Shown: one piece after another, positions 1 through 9,100 of the stretch
Layout: each line of letters opens with the position of its first letter
Position numbering within the stretch: position 1 is the stretch's first letter
Assembly (NCBI GenBank): GCA_031412335.1
Contig: JANOCT010000001.1
Location: 62,001-126,000 of the forward strand
Origin: JBBQYA01 sp031412335
GTDB taxonomy: Bacteria; Bacteroidota; Bacteroidia; Sphingobacteriales; Sphingobacteriaceae
Direction: 5' to 3'
DNA: 64,000 nucleotides
Program-made: the position numbers and the translations under genes
The notes under the pieces: generated by a model
Seen by the model: the letters and a program-made list of their open reading frames with translations, nothing else
The model's database searches: none
Told to the model about the DNA's origin: nothing

Positions 1-669
1 ATAATCAAGCATAGATGGAATTGCCCTGGATACTTTACCTAAAATATCATCATGAACAATCACTAAAGTAGTACCAGCAGGGCCCATATTTTTTTGTGCT
101 CCAGCGTAAATCAATCCAAAATCGGCAATATTTACAGGTCTACTAAACATATCTGATGACATATCGCAAACCAATGGAACTGGAGAAGTAGGAAATTTTT
201 GTAATTGAGTACCGTAAATAGTGTTGTTAGATGTTATATGAAAATAGGATGAATCTTCCGGAACTGTAAATTCTTTGGGAATATGTGAAAAATTATCTGC
301 TTTTGAACTAGCCACAATGTTTACATTTCCAAAAAGTTTAGCTTCTTTAATGGCTTTATTTGCCCAAACACCTGTTTCTAAATAGGCGGCTGTTTTATTT
401 GAATCTAACAAATTGTACGGGACCATGCTGAATTGCAAACTGGCTCCTCCTTGTAAAAATAAAACAGAGTAGCCTTCGGGTACTCCAGCAATTTCTTTGA
501 CTAAACTAACTGCTTCGTCCAAAACTGCTTCGAATGCAGGCGAACGATGAGAAATTTCAAGTAATGAAAGTCCACTGTTATTGAAATTTAAAACTGCTTT
601 TGCTGATTCCTGAAGAACTTCTTCTGGTAATATTCCTGGCCCTGCTCCAAAATTATGTTGTTTTTCCAT
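1..669 (-). CDS. serC: phosphoserine aminotransferase, C-terminal part missing (window edge)
   Basis: PLP enzyme that transaminates 3-phosphohydroxypyruvate to phosphoserine in serine biosynthesis. The 223 residues visible start MEKQHNFGAGPGILPEEVL, the family N-terminus, followed by LLEISHRSPAF and VLFLQGGASLQFSMVPYNLL, both typical of SerC. The PLP-binding lysine lies in the stretch YAGAQKNMGPAG. The start is the ATG at 669, and the frame stays open to base 1, so about 130 residues lie outside the window. It is transcribed away from the neighbouring TonB receptor start, in the same direction. Confidence 0.95.
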   Translation of the reverse strand, partial: MEKQHNFGAGPGILPEEVLQESAKAVLNFNNSGLSLLEISHRSPAFEAVLDEAVSLVKEIAGVPEGYSVLFLQGGASLQFSMVPYNLLDSNKTAAYLETGVWANKAIKEAKLFGNVNIVASSKADNFSHIPKEFTVPEDSSYFHITSNNTIYGTQLQKFPTSPVPLVCDMSSDMFSRPVNIADFGLIYAGAQKNMGPAGTTLVIVHDDILGKVSRAIPSMLDY

Positions 670-714
670 AGGTTATTTTATAAATGTTTTTTTTCGAATG
701 ATTAAATTTTAAGT

Positions 715-3168
715 TTAAAAATTAGCGGTAAGTCTTAAATTCAACTGCCTTTTAGTTAAAAAGTTTGGAATCGCGTATTGCGTATTTTCCACATCTTTAA
801 TCCAAAGAAAAGAAATAGTATTCTGAATTTGAAGTAGATTAAATACTTCTGCATATAAAACGACTGATTTAAATTTTCCAATTTTTGCATTCTGTTTTTC
901 TCCGGATCTTTTTCCAATAAAATCTTTGGAGAAACCAATATCAACTCTTCTGTATGCCGGCACTCGTAAAACATCTTTATATCGTGTGAAATCTGGAGGG
1001 CCAATTGGCAAACGTCCACCGTAAATTAAATTTAAATGAACTTTATAAGATGGATCTTTCAATAATTTATCTTGAAAAAATATAGAAAAATTTACTCGCT
1101 GATCGGTTGGTCTTGGTATAAAACCTGGTTCAACACGCTCTGTAGTTACACTGTCAACATCACGAATAAAAAAATCGTCGTTTAAATCTTCTTCTGTTTT
1201 TAAAAAAGATAAGGTAAACCATGATTCTAAACCTTCTACAAATTCGCCATTTAATTTAAAATCAGCCCCAGCAGCATAGCCTTTGGAATTATTAGTAGCA
1301 TAATATCTAATACGTACATTATCAATTTCATACGGAATCAAATTGTCTAATTGTTTGTAATAAAACTCTCCTATTAATTTAAACGGTTTGTTGAAAATAG
1401 TAAGATTGTAATCGCCTGCTAAAACATAATGAATGGAACGTTGAGCTTTTATATTCTTATTTAACGAACCATTTAGATTTCTAAATTCACGATAAAATGG
1501 AGGTTGATAATAAACTCCGGCACTAACTCTGAAAAGAAAATCACGTTTCCAATATCTTGGTTTCCAGGCATAAGTGGCTCTTGGGCTGAAAAGTAATTCG
1601 CCATTTAAATCCCAATATGAACCTCTTGCACCGAAAGTAATTGAACTGATTGTACTATCGCTAAAAGAATAAGTATCTTGAAAATAAACAGAAGTTCTAT
1701 TACTTAAAACAGAATTTCTGGATCGGTAAACATCTTGCAAAATAATTTGATTGTCGTTTTCTGGAATTGCATAACCTGCAGAATCAACTAATTTCCATTC
1801 GTTTAAGCGATCATCAATATCTTCAACCTGAAATCTTGCTCCCCACGAAAATAAATTTTTACCGCTTTCCATCGAACCTTTATGTTCTACATTGGCAACA
1901 TTGGCGGTTAAATAATTTCGAGCATGATTGATAAAAGATCCAATTCCCCGATTGGCTATTACTTCACCAAAGGTTGATTTTCCAAAATCGTTTTCGAGTT
2001 CATCGAATAAATAAGCACCTTCAATATCAAAGGTTTCATTTTCATTAATTCGAAAATAAGAACTTAAAAATTTTAACCGCAAATTTTTATTAGTATACAT
2101 GGTAGAAACTCCACCCATTAATGTTTGAAAACGATCTATTTCCTGTCCTTCAAAAACTACCCGAAGTCTTAATATTTCTTTAATAGTTCCAAAAGTACTT
2201 TCACGATCTTGAGGTTTTAATTCATATTTATTGCTACTGTAATTTCCTAAAAATGCTAATTCCCATTTTTCATTTAGCATTCTTGTAACATACCCTTGAA
2301 TATCAATAAAACTAGGTTTGTATTCACCTTTGGTATCCAAAGAATTCAATAAAAATTGATTGCTTCTTTGCCTAGCTCCAAACAAATAGGTTGTTTTGTA
2401 ATTTTTTGAAGCTCCTTCTAAATTAAACGATAATCCTTGAAAACCTGCAGCAACATTACCTCCGAAACTTTTGGGTTTTTTGTAAGTAATATCTAAAACA
2501 GAGGAAAGTTTATCACCATATTTAGGTTCAAAGCCACCACCAGAAAATTTAACTCCGGCTACCATGTCTGAATTAATAAAACTTAATCCTTCTTGTTGAC
2601 CAGCCCTTACTAATAAAGGTCTGTAAATTTCAAAATCGTTAACATAAACTAGATTTTCGTCATAATTTCCGCCACGTACATTGTATTGTGAGCTTAATTC
2701 ATTGTTAGAAGATACTCCTGGAAGCGTTTTTAAAATTGATTCAAAACTTCCTCCTGCATTGGGCAATGCACCTACAATTTTTGGATCAATTCTCGTAATT
2801 CCAGAATTTCTACTTTCTTTTTCTGTAATTGTAGCTTCTTTTAAATTGAAAGAAGCTACTTTCATTTTTAATGTTAAATCCTTTTCTTCGGCGACTTTTA
2901 AAATAACATTGACCTTTTGAGTTTCAAATCCAATGGATTTGAAAGTAATTACAATTTTCTTATTTGCTGGAACTTCGATTCTGAAATTTCCTAAATTGTC
3001 GCTAAAAGTACCAATGCTGGTTCCTTCAATCGAAATACTTACCTGCGAAATTTCTTTATCAATTTCATTGTAAACTTTACCAAAAACTACAGCTGTTTGT
3101 TGGGTATAGCCTTGAGTAAAAACAAAAAATAGAAAAACAAGGGTAATAATAAATTTAGGTAAACGCAT
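715..3168 (-). CDS. TonB-dependent outer-membrane receptor
   Basis: Outer-membrane beta-barrel transporter energised by TonB. I choose the ATG at 3168 (MRLPKFIITLVFLFFVFTQG), which gives a clean signal peptide ending in QGYTQ. An upstream in-frame ATG at 3204 would add 12 residues and overlap rpe. After the signal comes a carboxypeptidase-regulatory-like beta-sandwich (about residues 25-100), then a plug domain with YNVRGGNYDENLVYVNDFEI. The long aromatic-rich barrel ends in a terminal Phe (LRLTANF), as barrel proteins do. No SusD partner is adjacent. Substrate not inferable; the closest family look is the CarboxypepD_reg-like/TonB receptors of Bacteroidota. Confidence 0.9.
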   Translation of the reverse strand: MRLPKFIITLVFLFFVFTQGYTQQTAVVFGKVYNEIDKEISQVSISIEGTSIGTFSDNLGNFRIEVPANKKIVITFKSIGFETQKVNVILKVAEEKDLTLKMKVASFNLKEATITEKESRNSGITRIDPKIVGALPNAGGSFESILKTLPGVSSNNELSSQYNVRGGNYDENLVYVNDFEIYRPLLVRAGQQEGLSFINSDMVAGVKFSGGGFEPKYGDKLSSVLDITYKKPKSFGGNVAAGFQGLSFNLEGASKNYKTTYLFGARQRSNQFLLNSLDTKGEYKPSFIDIQGYVTRMLNEKWELAFLGNYSSNKYELKPQDRESTFGTIKEILRLRVVFEGQEIDRFQTLMGGVSTMYTNKNLRLKFLSSYFRINENETFDIEGAYLFDELENDFGKSTFGEVIANRGIGSFINHARNYLTANVANVEHKGSMESGKNLFSWGARFQVEDIDDRLNEWKLVDSAGYAIPENDNQIILQDVYRSRNSVLSNRTSVYFQDTYSFSDSTISSITFGARGSYWDLNGELLFSPRATYAWKPRYWKRDFLFRVSAGVYYQPPFYREFRNLNGSLNKNIKAQRSIHYVLAGDYNLTIFNKPFKLIGEFYYKQLDNLIPYEIDNVRIRYYATNNSKGYAAGADFKLNGEFVEGLESWFTLSFLKTEEDLNDDFFIRDVDSVTTERVEPGFIPRPTDQRVNFSIFFQDKLLKDPSYKVHLNLIYGGRLPIGPPDFTRYKDVLRVPAYRRVDIGFSKDFIGKRSGEKQNAKIGKFKSVVLYAEVFNLLQIQNTISFLWIKDVENTQYAIPNFLTKRQLNLRLTANF

Positions 3169-3184
3169 GCAGGTAAAACGGAAA

Positions 3185-3856
3185 TTAAACTTCAAGTGTA
3201 TCAACCCTCATTTTTTTCATTTCTGCAATTTCTAACGTTGGATTTTCTGATGAGAATATGGCGTTACCTGCAACCAATACATTTGCGCCAGCTTTTAATA
3301 ATGCAAGCGAATTTTGATGACTAACCCCTCCATCTACTTCTATTAAGGCATCTGACTCTTTCTGGCGAATCAAAATGCTTAGTTTTCTAACTTTATCGTA
3401 TGTGTTTTCTATAAATTTTTGTCCACCAAAACCAGGATTTACTGACATGATACAAACTAAATCAATATCAGCAATTATATCCTCAAGTACAGATACAGGA
3501 GTATGTGGATTTAACGCTACTCCAGCTTTCATCCCTAATGATTTTATCGCATAAATAGTTCTATGCAAATGCGTACAAGCCTCATAATGAACGGTTAGTA
3601 TTTTAGCACCAACACGTTTAAATTCTTCTAAATAATTATCAGGATTGACAATCATTAAATGAATATCTAATGGTTTTTCGGCATAATGTTGAATAGATGA
3701 AATAACCGGAAAACCAAAAGATATATTTGGTACAAAAACACCATCCATTACGTCAACATGAATCCAATCGGCGATACTATCGTTTATCATTTCTACGTCA
3801 GCTTGTAGGTTGGCAAAGTCTGCCGAAAGTATCGATGGAGCAATAAGGTGTTTCAT
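3185..3856 (-). CDS. rpe: ribulose-phosphate 3-epimerase
   Basis: Interconverts ribulose-5-phosphate and xylulose-5-phosphate in the pentose phosphate pathway; cytosolic TIM barrel. At 223 aa it is full length. Hallmarks: APSILSADFANL near the N-terminus, WIHVDVMDGVFVPNISFG with the catalytic Asp, HLMI, SVNPGFGGQKF (phosphate loop) and the second catalytic Asp in IEVDGGV. The downstream TonB receptor begins 16 bp after the stop when its later start is used. A -7-like promoter element sits only 4 bp before the ATG. Confidence 0.96.
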   Translation of the reverse strand: MKHLIAPSILSADFANLQADVEMINDSIADWIHVDVMDGVFVPNISFGFPVISSIQHYAEKPLDIHLMIVNPDNYLEEFKRVGAKILTVHYEACTHLHRTIYAIKSLGMKAGVALNPHTPVSVLEDIIADIDLVCIMSVNPGFGGQKFIENTYDKVRKLSILIRQKESDALIEVDGGVSHQNSLALLKAGANVLVAGNAIFSSENPTLEIAEMKKMRVDTLEV

Positions 3857-3860
3857 GTGT

Positions 3861-3868
3861 CAAAGATA
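3861..3868 (-). promoter_or_regulatory. -7 promoter element of rpe
   Basis: On the minus strand this reads TATCTTTG, an exact match to the Bacteroidota -7 consensus TAnnTTTG. It ends 4 nt before the rpe ATG, so the transcript would start at or within a few bases of the start codon (leaderless or nearly so). No clear -33 TTTG at the normal spacing. Confidence 0.5.
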
Positions 3869-3980
3869 ATGCAAAAAAAAATATTACACATTAAACAACA
3901 AATATTAGGCTTGGAACGTAATGTTAAGAAGTATTAAATAATTTTATAACTAATTTTAATACAAATTAAAAAACATCATT

Positions 3981-4535
3981 ATGAAAAAGATCATTTTATC
4001 CATCATTGCTATTTTACTTATTTCTCATTCATATTCTCAAGATTTATTTTTAGCTAAAAATGTATTAGTTGGTTTTTATTCTAAAACACCTTTGGAAGAT
4101 ATAGAAGCAGAAAGTAAAATTGGTTATGGTGTAATGCAGTTAGGCAAAAAGGAATTAAATTTTACTATAAAAGTTAACTCTTTTAATTTTCCTCGACCAT
4201 TAATGCAAGAGCATTTTAATGAAAACTACATGGAAAGTGATAAATATCCAAATGCTAGTTTTAAAGGCAAAATTAATGAAGAATATAATTTAACAGCTGA
4301 TGGAGTTTATAAAGTAACAGCAACAGGTAAACTAGAAATGCACGGAGTTGAAAAAGAGAGAACTATTGATGGTGTGTTGACTGTTAAAAATGGCCAAATT
4401 GGATTAGTTTCTACTTTTAAAGTGAAATGTGTTGACCATAAAATTGAAATTCCGAAAGTTGTTATTGCAAAAGTTGCAGACGAAGTAACTGTAAGTGTAA
4501 ACGGAACTTTTAATCCGTTTACAGGAAATAAATAA
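3981..4535 (+). CDS. YceI-family periplasmic lipid-binding-like protein
   Basis: 184 aa with a signal peptide (MKKIILSIIAILLISHSYSQ), so exported. The rest is a YceI-like lipocalin-type barrel: IGYGVMQLGKKELNFTIKV, the pattern HFNENYMESDKYPNASFKG (family signature around E-x-M-x-S-x-x-Y-P-x-A-x-F), and a late VTATGKLEMHGVEKERTIDG. YceI proteins bind polyisoprenoid-type lipids; the substrate here is unknown. Single-gene unit, followed by a bidirectional terminator shared with pnp. Confidence 0.88.
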   Translation: MKKIILSIIAILLISHSYSQDLFLAKNVLVGFYSKTPLEDIEAESKIGYGVMQLGKKELNFTIKVNSFNFPRPLMQEHFNENYMESDKYPNASFKGKINEEYNLTADGVYKVTATGKLEMHGVEKERTIDGVLTVKNGQIGLVSTFKVKCVDHKIEIPKVVIAKVADEVTVSVNGTFNPFTGNK

Positions 4536-4548
4536 AAAATATATGCCA

Positions 4549-4586
4549 AAAAAAAAGGGAAGCCATTTCGGACTTCCCTTTTTTGT
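4549..4586. terminator. bidirectional intrinsic terminator between yceI and pnp
   Basis: GGGAAG (4557-4562) pairs with CTTCCC (4573-4578), extended by A-run/T-run pairs on both sides. It sits between two convergent genes, and the flanking T tracts serve both strands. Confidence 0.85.
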
Positions 4587-4601
4587 TTAATTAAATTTAA
4601 T

Positions 4602-6734
4602 TTAAGCTTGAGGCTCAGCTTCTGGTTTTGGCAAAAGTACTTTTCTGCTCAATTTAAACTTCCCAGTTTTCTTATCAACTTCTAATAATTTCACTTGAAT
4701 TTTCTGTCCTACTTCGAAAATTCCATCCATAGTCTCATATCGTTTATGATCTATTTCAGAAATATGAAGCAATCCATCTTTACCTGGCAAAAACTCAACA
4801 AATGCACCAAAAGGCATAATTGATTTTACTGTTCCTTCATACACTTCGCCTACTTCTGCTGTTGCGGTTATTCCTTTTATTTTAGCTACTACTTTATCAA
4901 TAGAAGCTTTGTCAACTGCAAAAACCTGGATTATTCCCATATTATCTTTTTCTTCGATGTTAATGGTTGCACCAGATTCACGTTGCATTTCTTGAATAAC
5001 TTTTCCACCTGGCCCTATGATAGCTCCAATAAATTCTCTAGCAATTTTCAATTGAACAATTCGTGGTGCATGAGCTTTCATTTCTTCTCTTGGCTTTTCG
5101 ATGGTTTTCTTCATTTCATTTAGAATATGAAGTCTTCCTTCTCTCGCTTGCTCCAATGCTTTGGTCAAAACTTCGTATGACAAACCATGAATTTTAATAT
5201 CCATCTGGCAAGCGGTAATTCCTCTTTCAGTTCCGGTTACTTTAAAATCCATATCACCTAAATGATCTTCGTCTCCTAAAATATCAGAAAGTATAGCATA
5301 TTTTCCAGAATCGTCTGTTATTAAACCCATTGCAATTCCAGAAACTGGTGCTTTTAACTGGATTCCAGCATCTAATAATGCTAAAGTTCCAGCGCAAACT
5401 GTTGCCATACTTGATGATCCATTTGATTCTAAAATATCAGAAACAATACGGATAGTATATGGATTTGCTTCTTCGGAAGGTAATACCTTTTTGATTGCTC
5501 TCATCGCCAAATTACCATGACCAATTTCTCTTCTTCCAGCCCCACGGTTTGGACGAACCTCTCCAGTTGAAAAGCCAGGGAAATTGTAATGAAGCATAAA
5601 TTTATTATATCCTTCAAACATAACTCCATCAATCATTTGCTCATCAGTTTTAGCACCAAGCGTTACCGAAGTTAAAGATTGAGTTTCGCCACGAGTGAAA
5701 ACTGCCGAACCATGTGCAGATGGTAAGTAATCAATTTCTGACCAGATTGGTCTTATTTCATTTACTTTTCTACCATCTAATCGTTGTCCATCATTTAAAA
5801 TCATGCTTCTCATGGCATTATATTCCACTTCGTGGTAATATTTTTTTGTAAGAAATATGGTTTTTGAATCTACATCTTCGCCCATTTCTTCGATGTATTC
5901 ATTGATAATTGATTTAAATCCTTCTGATCTCTCATCTTTACCAACTCCAGATTTTGCAACAGCAAGAACTCTATCGTATAGTTCAGTATGAATTTTATTT
6001 TTTAATTCTTCATCATTATTTTCATGAGAATAGGTTCTTCGAGTTTTATTTACCGCAGACATCAATTCTTTCTGACAAGCAATTTGAATCTTAATGGCCT
6101 TATGTCCGAATTCGATAGCTTCTACCATATCAGCTTCCGAACATTCGTTCATTTCTCCCTCAACCATTACAATATCATTTTCAGATCCTGCAATAATCAA
6201 TTCGTAATCTGCATTTTCCAATTGACTTAATAATGGATTAACAACCATTTTGCCATTGATTCGAGAAACTCGAACTTCTGAAATTGGCCCATTAAATGGA
6301 ATGTCACTCACAGCTAATGCTGCAGAAGCTGCCAACGCGGCAAAAGCATCTGGCAATACATCAGTATCTGCAGAAATTAAGGTAATCATTACTTGAGTAT
6401 CTGCATGATAATCATCTGGAAATAAAGGTCTTAAAGCTCTATCGACTAATCTACTAATTAAAACTTCATAATCAGACAAACGAGCTTCTCGACGAAGAAA
6501 ACCTCCAGGAATACGACCTGCTGCTGCATATTTTTCTTGATAATCAACAGATAGTGGTAAAAAATCAACCCCTTCTTTGGCATCTTTTGAAGAAACTACA
6601 GTTGCCAACAACATACAGTTTCCAAACTTAACTACTACTGAACCGTCGGCTTGTTTAGCCAGTTTACCGGTTTCGATGGAAACCATTCTTCCATCGCCTA
6701 AATCGAATGATTTAGTAATTGCATTATGCATCAT
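4602..6734 (-). CDS. pnp: polyribonucleotide nucleotidyltransferase (PNPase)
   Basis: 3'-5' phosphorolytic exoribonuclease of RNA decay. 710 aa, full length: two RNase PH-like cores (residues about 10-225 with FLPLSVDYQEKYAAAGRIPGG, and about 310-545 with FPGFSTGEVRPNRGAGRREI), a KH domain (FIGAIIGPGGKVIQEMQRES) and a C-terminal S1 domain (YEGTVKSIMPFGAFVEFLPG). The first two residues are both Met; the second ATG at 6731 is equally possible. It lies downstream of rpsO in the same direction, the classic rpsO-pnp order, but a terminator and its own promoter separate them. Confidence 0.97.
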   Translation of the reverse strand: MMHNAITKSFDLGDGRMVSIETGKLAKQADGSVVVKFGNCMLLATVVSSKDAKEGVDFLPLSVDYQEKYAAAGRIPGGFLRREARLSDYEVLISRLVDRALRPLFPDDYHADTQVMITLISADTDVLPDAFAALAASAALAVSDIPFNGPISEVRVSRINGKMVVNPLLSQLENADYELIIAGSENDIVMVEGEMNECSEADMVEAIEFGHKAIKIQIACQKELMSAVNKTRRTYSHENNDEELKNKIHTELYDRVLAVAKSGVGKDERSEGFKSIINEYIEEMGEDVDSKTIFLTKKYYHEVEYNAMRSMILNDGQRLDGRKVNEIRPIWSEIDYLPSAHGSAVFTRGETQSLTSVTLGAKTDEQMIDGVMFEGYNKFMLHYNFPGFSTGEVRPNRGAGRREIGHGNLAMRAIKKVLPSEEANPYTIRIVSDILESNGSSSMATVCAGTLALLDAGIQLKAPVSGIAMGLITDDSGKYAILSDILGDEDHLGDMDFKVTGTERGITACQMDIKIHGLSYEVLTKALEQAREGRLHILNEMKKTIEKPREEMKAHAPRIVQLKIAREFIGAIIGPGGKVIQEMQRESGATINIEEKDNMGIIQVFAVDKASIDKVVAKIKGITATAEVGEVYEGTVKSIMPFGAFVEFLPGKDGLLHISEIDHKRYETMDGIFEVGQKIQVKLLEVDKKTGKFKLSRKVLLPKPEAEPQA

Positions 6735-6750
6735 ATTTTGAATTTTTTTA

Positions 6751-6758
6751 CAAAAATA
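6751..6758 (-). promoter_or_regulatory. -7 promoter element of pnp
   Basis: Minus-strand TATTTTTG matches TAnnTTTG, 17 nt before the pnp start. No strong -33 element seen. Confidence 0.45.
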
Positions 6759-6847
6759 GTCTTTTTGTTCGATTTAGGGGAATTGCTTGAAATTGAACGC
6801 TAAAATTCGGTTCTTAAATACCGTGATTATATAAAAAATGAGTTTAA

Positions 6848-6880
6848 ACAAAAAACCCACCGTGTTATGGTGGGCTTTTG
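6848..6880 (-). terminator. intrinsic terminator after rpsO
   Basis: On the minus strand CCCACC (6874-6869) and GGTGGG (6861-6856) form a 6-bp GC stem with a 7-nt loop, followed by a T run. It falls 20 bp after the rpsO stop. Confidence 0.85.
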
Positions 6881-6898
6881 TAAACATTAAATCTGAAC

Positions 6899-7168
6899 TT
6901 ATTTTCTTAGTTCTAATAATTTGATGATGGCACGGTAACGTAATACATCAACTTTAATCAGGAAATTTAATAATCTTCTTCGCTTAGCTACTAATTTTTG
7001 TAGCGATAACTGAGTTGAAAAATCTTTTCTGTTTAATTTCAAATGCTCTGTTAAATGAGCAATTCTATACGTGAATAAAGCAATTTGACCTTCTGCAGTA
7101 CCCGTGTCTGCGTCATTTTTGCCATGTTTTGCGAAGATTTCTTTCTTCGTTTCGGAACTTAAATACAT
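6899..7168 (-). CDS. rpsO: 30S ribosomal protein S15
   Basis: Binds 16S rRNA in the central domain during 30S assembly. 89 aa, the standard length, with the S15 signature TGTAEGQIALFTYRIAHLTEHLK and RRRLLNFLIKVDVLRYRAII. Preceded by a TATCTTTG promoter element and followed by an intrinsic terminator, then pnp. Confidence 0.97.
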   Translation of the reverse strand: MYLSSETKKEIFAKHGKNDADTGTAEGQIALFTYRIAHLTEHLKLNRKDFSTQLSLQKLVAKRRRLLNFLIKVDVLRYRAIIKLLELRK

Positions 7169-7209
7169 TCTTGAATAATATTAAAGTGGTTAAAAATTTA
7201 TTTGAGGTG

Positions 7210-7217
7210 CAAAGATA
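7210..7217 (-). promoter_or_regulatory. -7 promoter element of rpsO
   Basis: Minus-strand TATCTTTG, an exact TAnnTTTG match, 41 nt upstream of the rpsO ATG. The 7169-7393 gap otherwise shows only AT-rich DNA with short GAGTTATGAGTTAT repeats. Confidence 0.55.
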
Positions 7218-7393
7218 GAAAAATTTATGAGTTATGAGTTATGGATTATAAGTTATTAGTTAATGTAGGTTTTGTAATTTGTTGTTTTAATCGATTCACT
7301 TTTTTCTTCGATTTTAAATTTAAGAATACGAAGAGTTAGAATACCAGAAATCATTATTTAAATGATATAATTAATGCTTAAAAAAATAAAAAT

Positions 7394-8374
7394 TCAAGAA
7401 AAGGATGAAATAACTGGCAAATAAATCATAGGATCATTGGATGGTTCTCCTTCTGTAATCTTTGCTTGATTTGTTTTTATATCATAATGTCTTGCAAAAA
7501 ACTCATCGCACCAAAGACAAACATTCTGAAGTTTTTCAGCACGACTTGTACCATATTCACTTGAAACGCCAATACTCTCCCCCATTCCATATGGATTGCC
7601 TTGATTTAGTTGTTGAAATATTTCTGATTTAGAAACTCTTGAAATAACATCACTTACTTTTTCAATTCGAGCATCGCCCATCGGATAAAGTGTGCCTGGG
7701 CAGCATGGATTTATTTTCCAAAGTTGAATACTAATTTCTTGAGGTAAATCTGTTTCACCTAAAAAGCCTTTTGCACCTGATAAAATTGAGCAAAAGTTGT
7801 GTTTGCCATCTTTTTTCCAATTATCCTTTTCCATTGCTCTACCTCTTGCCCAATTTCCACCCAGCCACATTTCTTCTGTAGCTCCCCAGAAACCAAAACT
7901 TAAAACTGGCTGGACAAAATTTTCTTTATCTATTAAAGGTGAAGTCTCCTCTGCGCTCATACCTCTTGAAGAAAACAAACTTATTAATTGCTCAATTCTA
8001 TTTCCAGCATGTTTGTGGTATCTGTCAATACTTGCAATATCAATTCGATTTACGCCTTTTTGGATTAAAGTATCAAGAATTTCTCCTGTCAACAAATCGC
8101 CATTTGTTTGCAACATAATTTGTGTTCGACCTTCAAATTTTTCCATTAATTTATCTAGGATAAGGAAAAGCTGCTTTTTTTCGGCAATAGGTTCTCCACC
8201 AGAAAGTATAATTCGGTCAATTTGATCCGGAAGATTATTGATGATTGCTAAACATTCATCATCGTTCATTCGGTTTCCTTGTGGGCCAGAAGTATTATAA
8301 CAATGATCGCATTTATCATTACATAATTGAGTAAAAACCCAATAAACTGATTCAAATGAATTAAAATTTTTCAT
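7394..8374 (-). CDS. radical SAM protein in a transport operon
   Basis: 326 aa. Cys18-x3-Cys22-x2-Cys25 (QLCNDKCDHCYN) is the SAM-cleaving Fe-S motif, followed by the GGE motif in IILSGGEPIAE. Two later cysteine groups, NPCCPG (about residue 223) and VCLWC (about residue 290), resemble the auxiliary-cluster ligands of SPASM/Twitch enzymes. It is the last gene of a tight leftward operon, 12 bp after the ABC ATPase. Radical SAM enzymes of this kind modify peptides or small molecules; I do not recognise a named subfamily. The context suggests that the imported compound is processed, or that the enzyme makes a ligand for it. Confidence 0.8.
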   Translation of the reverse strand: MKNFNSFESVYWVFTQLCNDKCDHCYNTSGPQGNRMNDDECLAIINNLPDQIDRIILSGGEPIAEKKQLFLILDKLMEKFEGRTQIMLQTNGDLLTGEILDTLIQKGVNRIDIASIDRYHKHAGNRIEQLISLFSSRGMSAEETSPLIDKENFVQPVLSFGFWGATEEMWLGGNWARGRAMEKDNWKKDGKHNFCSILSGAKGFLGETDLPQEISIQLWKINPCCPGTLYPMGDARIEKVSDVISRVSKSEIFQQLNQGNPYGMGESIGVSSEYGTSRAEKLQNVCLWCDEFFARHYDIKTNQAKITEGEPSNDPMIYLPVISSFS

Positions 8375-8386
8375 ATAGTTTTTTAC

Positions 8387-9100
8387 TTAAATAGTTCGCC
8401 AGAAATCACGCTCATTTGCTGCTCCAGTTTTTGGATCATTAATAAATTCATGTATGGTTGTATATATTTTTAGTTGTCCAGCCTCCATGTATCCTATTTT
8501 ATTTCCCATTGTCATTGCCTCTTTTAAATCATGAGTGACAAATAATGATGTAATAGAAAACTGTAAACTTATAGTACGATAAAAATCCTGCATCTGTTTT
8601 CTTGTATCTGCATCTAATTTGCCAAAAGGTTCGTCCAATAATAGTACAGAAGGATTAATAATTAATGCACGGCCAAAAGATACCCGTTGCTGTTGACCTC
8701 CTGATATTTGATGAGGCATTTTATTACGTTGATTGGTAAGATCAAGACTTTTTAACATCTCGTTTACTGACTTTTCAATTTCTTTTTTTTCAATTTTTCT
8801 GATTTTTAATCCAAATGCGATATTATCGAAAACTGATAAGTGAGGAAATAAAAGCGTTTCTTGACTTAAATAAATTACTTTTCGTTGTTGTGGTGATAAG
8901 TCGTTAATTAAAAGTTGATTTATGTAAATTTCTCCATTATCTTCTTCTTCTAAACCCGCTAATATTTTAAGTAAAGTTGTTTTTCCGCATCCAGATTTAC
9001 CTAAAACAGATAAAGTTTCTCCTTTATTTACCTCTACTGATATATTTTTCAGCACATGCTCGTTACCAAATTTTTTGTTTAAAGAAATAGCATTCAACAT
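8387..9100 (-). CDS. ABC transporter ATP-binding protein (YnjD/FbpC-like)
   Basis: 237 aa importer ATPase. Walker A GKSGCGKTT (about residues 34-42), Q-loop in YLSQETLLFP, signature SGGQQQRVS, Walker B LLLDEPFGKLD and H-loop FVTHDLKEA are all intact. Its ATG overlaps the stop of the upstream permease by one base, so translation is likely coupled. It powers the two permeases upstream and belongs to the short-subunit group used for ferric, thiosulfate-like or YnjBCD systems. Confidence 0.88.
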   Translation of the reverse strand: MLNAISLNKKFGNEHVLKNISVEVNKGETLSVLGKSGCGKTTLLKILAGLEEEDNGEIYINQLLINDLSPQQRKVIYLSQETLLFPHLSVFDNIAFGLKIRKIEKKEIEKSVNEMLKSLDLTNQRNKMPHQISGGQQQRVSFGRALIINPSVLLLDEPFGKLDADTRKQMQDFYRTISLQFSITSLFVTHDLKEAMTMGNKIGYMEAGQLKIYTTIHEFINDPKTGAANERDFWRTI

